Assembly: GCF_009749395.1 (NCBI RefSeq)
Contig: NZ_WBIR01000019.1
Span: forward strand, 31,321 to 95,320
Reading direction: 5' to 3'
DNA length: 64,000 nucleotides
Source: Agromyces salentinus
GTDB lineage: Bacteria; Actinomycetota; Actinomycetes; Actinomycetales; Microbacteriaceae
Positions 61,646 through 64,000 of this stretch are shown here, piece by piece; the first letter of the stretch is position 1, and each line of letters starts with the position of its first letter. A program made the position numbers and the translations under genes. The notes below the pieces were generated by a model. It saw only the letters and a program-made list of their open reading frames with translations, was not told the origin of the DNA and searched no databases.

Positions 61646-64000
61646 ATGGAACGCAACAAACGCAGTCGCGACTTCGCCGAGAACCGGACGGCGTTCGGTG
61701 TGCTCGGCGGGTTCCTCGGGCTGATCCTGGCGAGTGCGATGGCCGCCGCGCTGATCGTCGTGGGCGTGACTCCCGCCCTCGCCACGGTGGGCATGGCCGC
61801 GTCCGGGACGATCGACATGTTCGAGCGACTTCCGGGATACCTCAAGATCGGCGAGCTCTCGCAGAAGAGCAACATCTACGCGACCCAGTCCGACGGCAAG
61901 CCCGTGCTCCTGGCCTCCTTCTACGACCAGAACCGCGTCGAGGTCGGCTGGAACGAGGTCAGCACGTTCGTGAAGGATGCGACCGTGGCGGGCGAGGACC
62001 CGCGCTTCTACGACCACGGCGGGGTCGACCTGCAGGGCACCATCCGTGCTGCGCTCACCACGGCAGCCGGGAGGGCCACGCAGGGCGGTTCCTCCATCGC
62101 GCAGCAGTACGTGAAGAACGTCAGGGTGCAGCAGTGCGAGCGCGACGCGGACAAGGTCGCCCTCGAAGGCATGACGGAGGACGAGATCGCCGCCCTGACC
62201 GGCGATGAACGCTTCGCACTGGTCGAGGAGGAGCGGCTCGCCTGCTACGACTCGGCGACTGAGACGAGCATCGACCGCAAGCTCAAGGAGATGCGCCTCG
62301 CGATCGGGGTCGAGAAGCGGTACGCCAAGAACGACATCCTGCTCGGGTACCTCAACATCGCCGGATTCGGCGGAACCGTGTACGGGATCGAGGCCGCGGC
62401 GAACTACTACTTCAGCACGAGCGCGAAGGACGTCACGCTCCCGCAGGCCGCCTCGCTCGTGGCGATCGTCAACAATCCGGTGAAGTTCCAGCTCGACAAG
62501 CCCGAGAGCGAGACCAACGGCGCCGAGAACGGGTACGCCGCGAACCGCGACCGGCGCGACTACCTCCTCAGGCACATGATGCTCGAGAAGAAGATCACCG
62601 CCGAGCAGTACGAGGCCGCCATCGCGACGCCGGTCGAGCCCGTGATCACCGAGCCGAGCACGGGGTGCCAGACCGCCGGAGGCTCCGCGTACTTCTGCGA
62701 CTACGTCAAGCACATCCTGCAGAAGGACCCGACGTTCGGCGACGACGACGAGGAGCGCATGCTGAACTTCCGCCGCGGCGGATACCAGGTGTACACGACG
62801 CTCGATCTCGACCTGCAGTATCACGCGGAGCTCGCGCTCACCCAGCACGTCCCGTCGACCTACCCAGGGTGGGACGTCGGAGGCGTGATCTCCAGTGTCG
62901 AGGTGGGCACGGGCCGGGTCCTCGCGATGGCGCAGAACAAGGTCTACAGCCAGGACCCGGCCGTCGTGAACGGCAATCCGAACTACTCGGGCATCAACTA
63001 CAACACCGATTACGACTACGGCGGGTCGAGCGGGTTCCAGCCGGGGTCCTCGTACAAGGTCTTCACGCTCGCCGAATGGCTCGCCACCGGGCACGCGCTC
63101 ACCGAGCGGGTCAACTCGACGCGCAAGAGCAACTGGGGCGCCTTCAACGACAGCTGCCTCGGAACCCAGTACGCCGACCCGGGCTGGAATCCCCGCAACG
63201 ACAGCAACGAGGCCGGCGGCAACTACAGCGCGCTCGAGTCGACGATCGGGTCGATCAACACGGGCTTCATGGGCATGGCGAAGCTCCTCGACCAGTGCGG
63301 CATCGCGAACAAGGCCCGCGCATTCGGGGTGCACCGGGCCGACGGCGACCCGCTGGTGCAGTTCCCGTCGGCGGTCCTCGGCATCAACGAGGTCGCTCCG
63401 CTGAGCATGGCCGTGGCATTCGCGGGCATCGCGAACGACGGGGTGGCGTGCACCCCGGTCGCGATCGATCGCATCGTCGGCATCGACGGCGAGGAGATCC
63501 CGCCGCCGAAGTCCGAGTGCGCGGCGGCCGTGACTCCCGAGGTGGCGGGGGCGATGCACTACGCGATGTCGCGCGTGATGACCTCGGGCACGGGGCAGAC
63601 GTCGAACAACAACACGTTCCCGTCGGTGCCGCTCATCGGCAAGACCGGTACGACCGACGGCGCGAAGGACACCTGGATGGTCGGCGCGTCCACCGAGGTG
63701 GCCACCGCGGTGGCCGTCGTGAGCGTCAACGGCGACGCCAACCAGCGCGGCCTCAACTTCGCGACCGGCGAGGCGGCCACCGCGCGGCACCGGATGTGGC
63801 CCATGGTCATGTCCGCCGCGTCACTGAAGTACGGCGGGGGAGAGTTCTCGATGGCCGGGCCCGGGCCGGTCGCCCCGCTGACCTCCCCGACGCCGTTCAA
63901 TGACGTCCCGCTCACGCCGGTGGCACCGCCGCCGCCGCCTCCGCCCGCGCCGGCCCCCGCGCCTCCCGCCCCGCCGCCGGCCGACGGCCCCCCGCCGCCC
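61646..64000 (+). CDS. Class A penicillin-binding protein (transglycosylase/transpeptidase), 3' end cut by the window
   Basis: A bifunctional peptidoglycan polymerase. The short cytoplasmic start MERNKRSRDFAENRTAFG is followed by one membrane helix. The GT51 domain has VAGEDPRFYDHGGVDLQGTIRA (catalytic Glu) and QGGSSIAQQYVKN; the usual form is EDRRFY and QGGSTITQQ. The transpeptidase domain has the nucleophile Ser468 in GSSYKVF, SIN in STIGSINTGF and KTGT at Lys666. A Pro/Ala-rich tail runs past the window (785 codons visible). An in-frame ATG at 61586 would add 20 residues. No stop is visible, so full length is unknown. Confidence 0.93.
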   Translation, partial: MERNKRSRDFAENRTAFGVLGGFLGLILASAMAAALIVVGVTPALATVGMAASGTIDMFERLPGYLKIGELSQKSNIYATQSDGKPVLLASFYDQNRVEVGWNEVSTFVKDATVAGEDPRFYDHGGVDLQGTIRAALTTAAGRATQGGSSIAQQYVKNVRVQQCERDADKVALEGMTEDEIAALTGDERFALVEEERLACYDSATETSIDRKLKEMRLAIGVEKRYAKNDILLGYLNIAGFGGTVYGIEAAANYYFSTSAKDVTLPQAASLVAIVNNPVKFQLDKPESETNGAENGYAANRDRRDYLLRHMMLEKKITAEQYEAAIATPVEPVITEPSTGCQTAGGSAYFCDYVKHILQKDPTFGDDDEERMLNFRRGGYQVYTTLDLDLQYHAELALTQHVPSTYPGWDVGGVISSVEVGTGRVLAMAQNKVYSQDPAVVNGNPNYSGINYNTDYDYGGSSGFQPGSSYKVFTLAEWLATGHALTERVNSTRKSNWGAFNDSCLGTQYADPGWNPRNDSNEAGGNYSALESTIGSINTGFMGMAKLLDQCGIANKARAFGVHRADGDPLVQFPSAVLGINEVAPLSMAVAFAGIANDGVACTPVAIDRIVGIDGEEIPPPKSECAAAVTPEVAGAMHYAMSRVMTSGTGQTSNNNTFPSVPLIGKTGTTDGAKDTWMVGASTEVATAVAVVSVNGDANQRGLNFATGEAATARHRMWPMVMSAASLKYGGGEFSMAGPGPVAPLTSPTPFNDVPLTPVAPPPPPPPAPAPAPPAPPPADGPPPP

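Noticed and set aside
61349..63790. 813-codon minus-strand open frame at the window end
   Set aside because: The + strand frame 61646-64000 has all class A PBP motifs; the minus frame is low-complexity and crosses the tRNA-Gln gene.

Overview
This is a high-GC actinobacterial chromosome segment. Dense ATGA/GTGA gene overlaps, a one-piece tmRNA with tag ANKTQSDFALAA, a continuous prfB, BioY/BioM/BioN biotin uptake, DUF6458- and DUF7144-like membrane proteins and the ilvDBNC, leuB-ilvE and gltX arrangement all fit the family Microbacteriaceae. An Agromyces-like organism is my best guess, made from gene content alone with no database search.

Region 1 (1-4100): one end of an integrated mobile element. 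All genes read leftward: a large serine recombinase, a small MerR/excisionase-like HTH protein, a 43-residue protein, a replication-type protein whose gene carries iteron-like DNA repeats, and small unknown or zinc-binding proteins. The element has landed inside a tad-type pilus locus, leaving only the 3' end of the gene just upstream of the TadE-like genes (4079-5502).

Region 2 (5528-11925): MFS transporter, prfB, ftsE-ftsX (FtsE has a long low-complexity tail), smpB and a tyrosine phosphatase. Region 3 (11995-18830): SIMPL protein, glycosyltransferase, GH92 mannosidase, ssrA (the RNA partner of smpB), and a secreted GH6 cellulase with a CebR-type operator. Region 4 (18858-29273): LysR/EamA divergent pair, hisN-like/LLM/DUF1653 operon, tRNA-Lys, M20 peptidase and C4-dicarboxylate carrier, DUF72, a 5'-3' exonuclease and a YdjM-like membrane protein.

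Region 5 (29383-33739): a translationally coupled biotin-uptake operon, bioY - acyl-CoA ligase - thiolase - bioM - bioN. The two enzymes inside a transporter operon are the most interesting functional puzzle here. Region 6 (33872-42209): two unknown proteins, a fused OtsA-OtsB trehalose enzyme, then ilvD-ilvB-ilvN-ilvC. The 3' end of ilvD has foreign-looking codon use. Region 7 (42369-49479): two large secreted phosphoesterases in tandem, the second preceded by a PHO-box-like repeat, then cutC and two membrane proteins.

Region 8 (49652-59662): serA, a TetR/MFS divergent pair with a clear operator, DUF6458, leuB-ilvE-GNAT-FAH, and a class V aminotransferase divergent from a LysR gene over a perfect palindrome. 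Region 9 (59691-64000): gltX, tRNA-Gln and a class A penicillin-binding protein that runs off the window. Convergent gene ends are mostly separated by strong hairpins, and many genes have a TAnnnT hexamer 6-9 bases before the start codon, suggesting widespread leaderless transcription. No CRISPR array or rRNA was seen.
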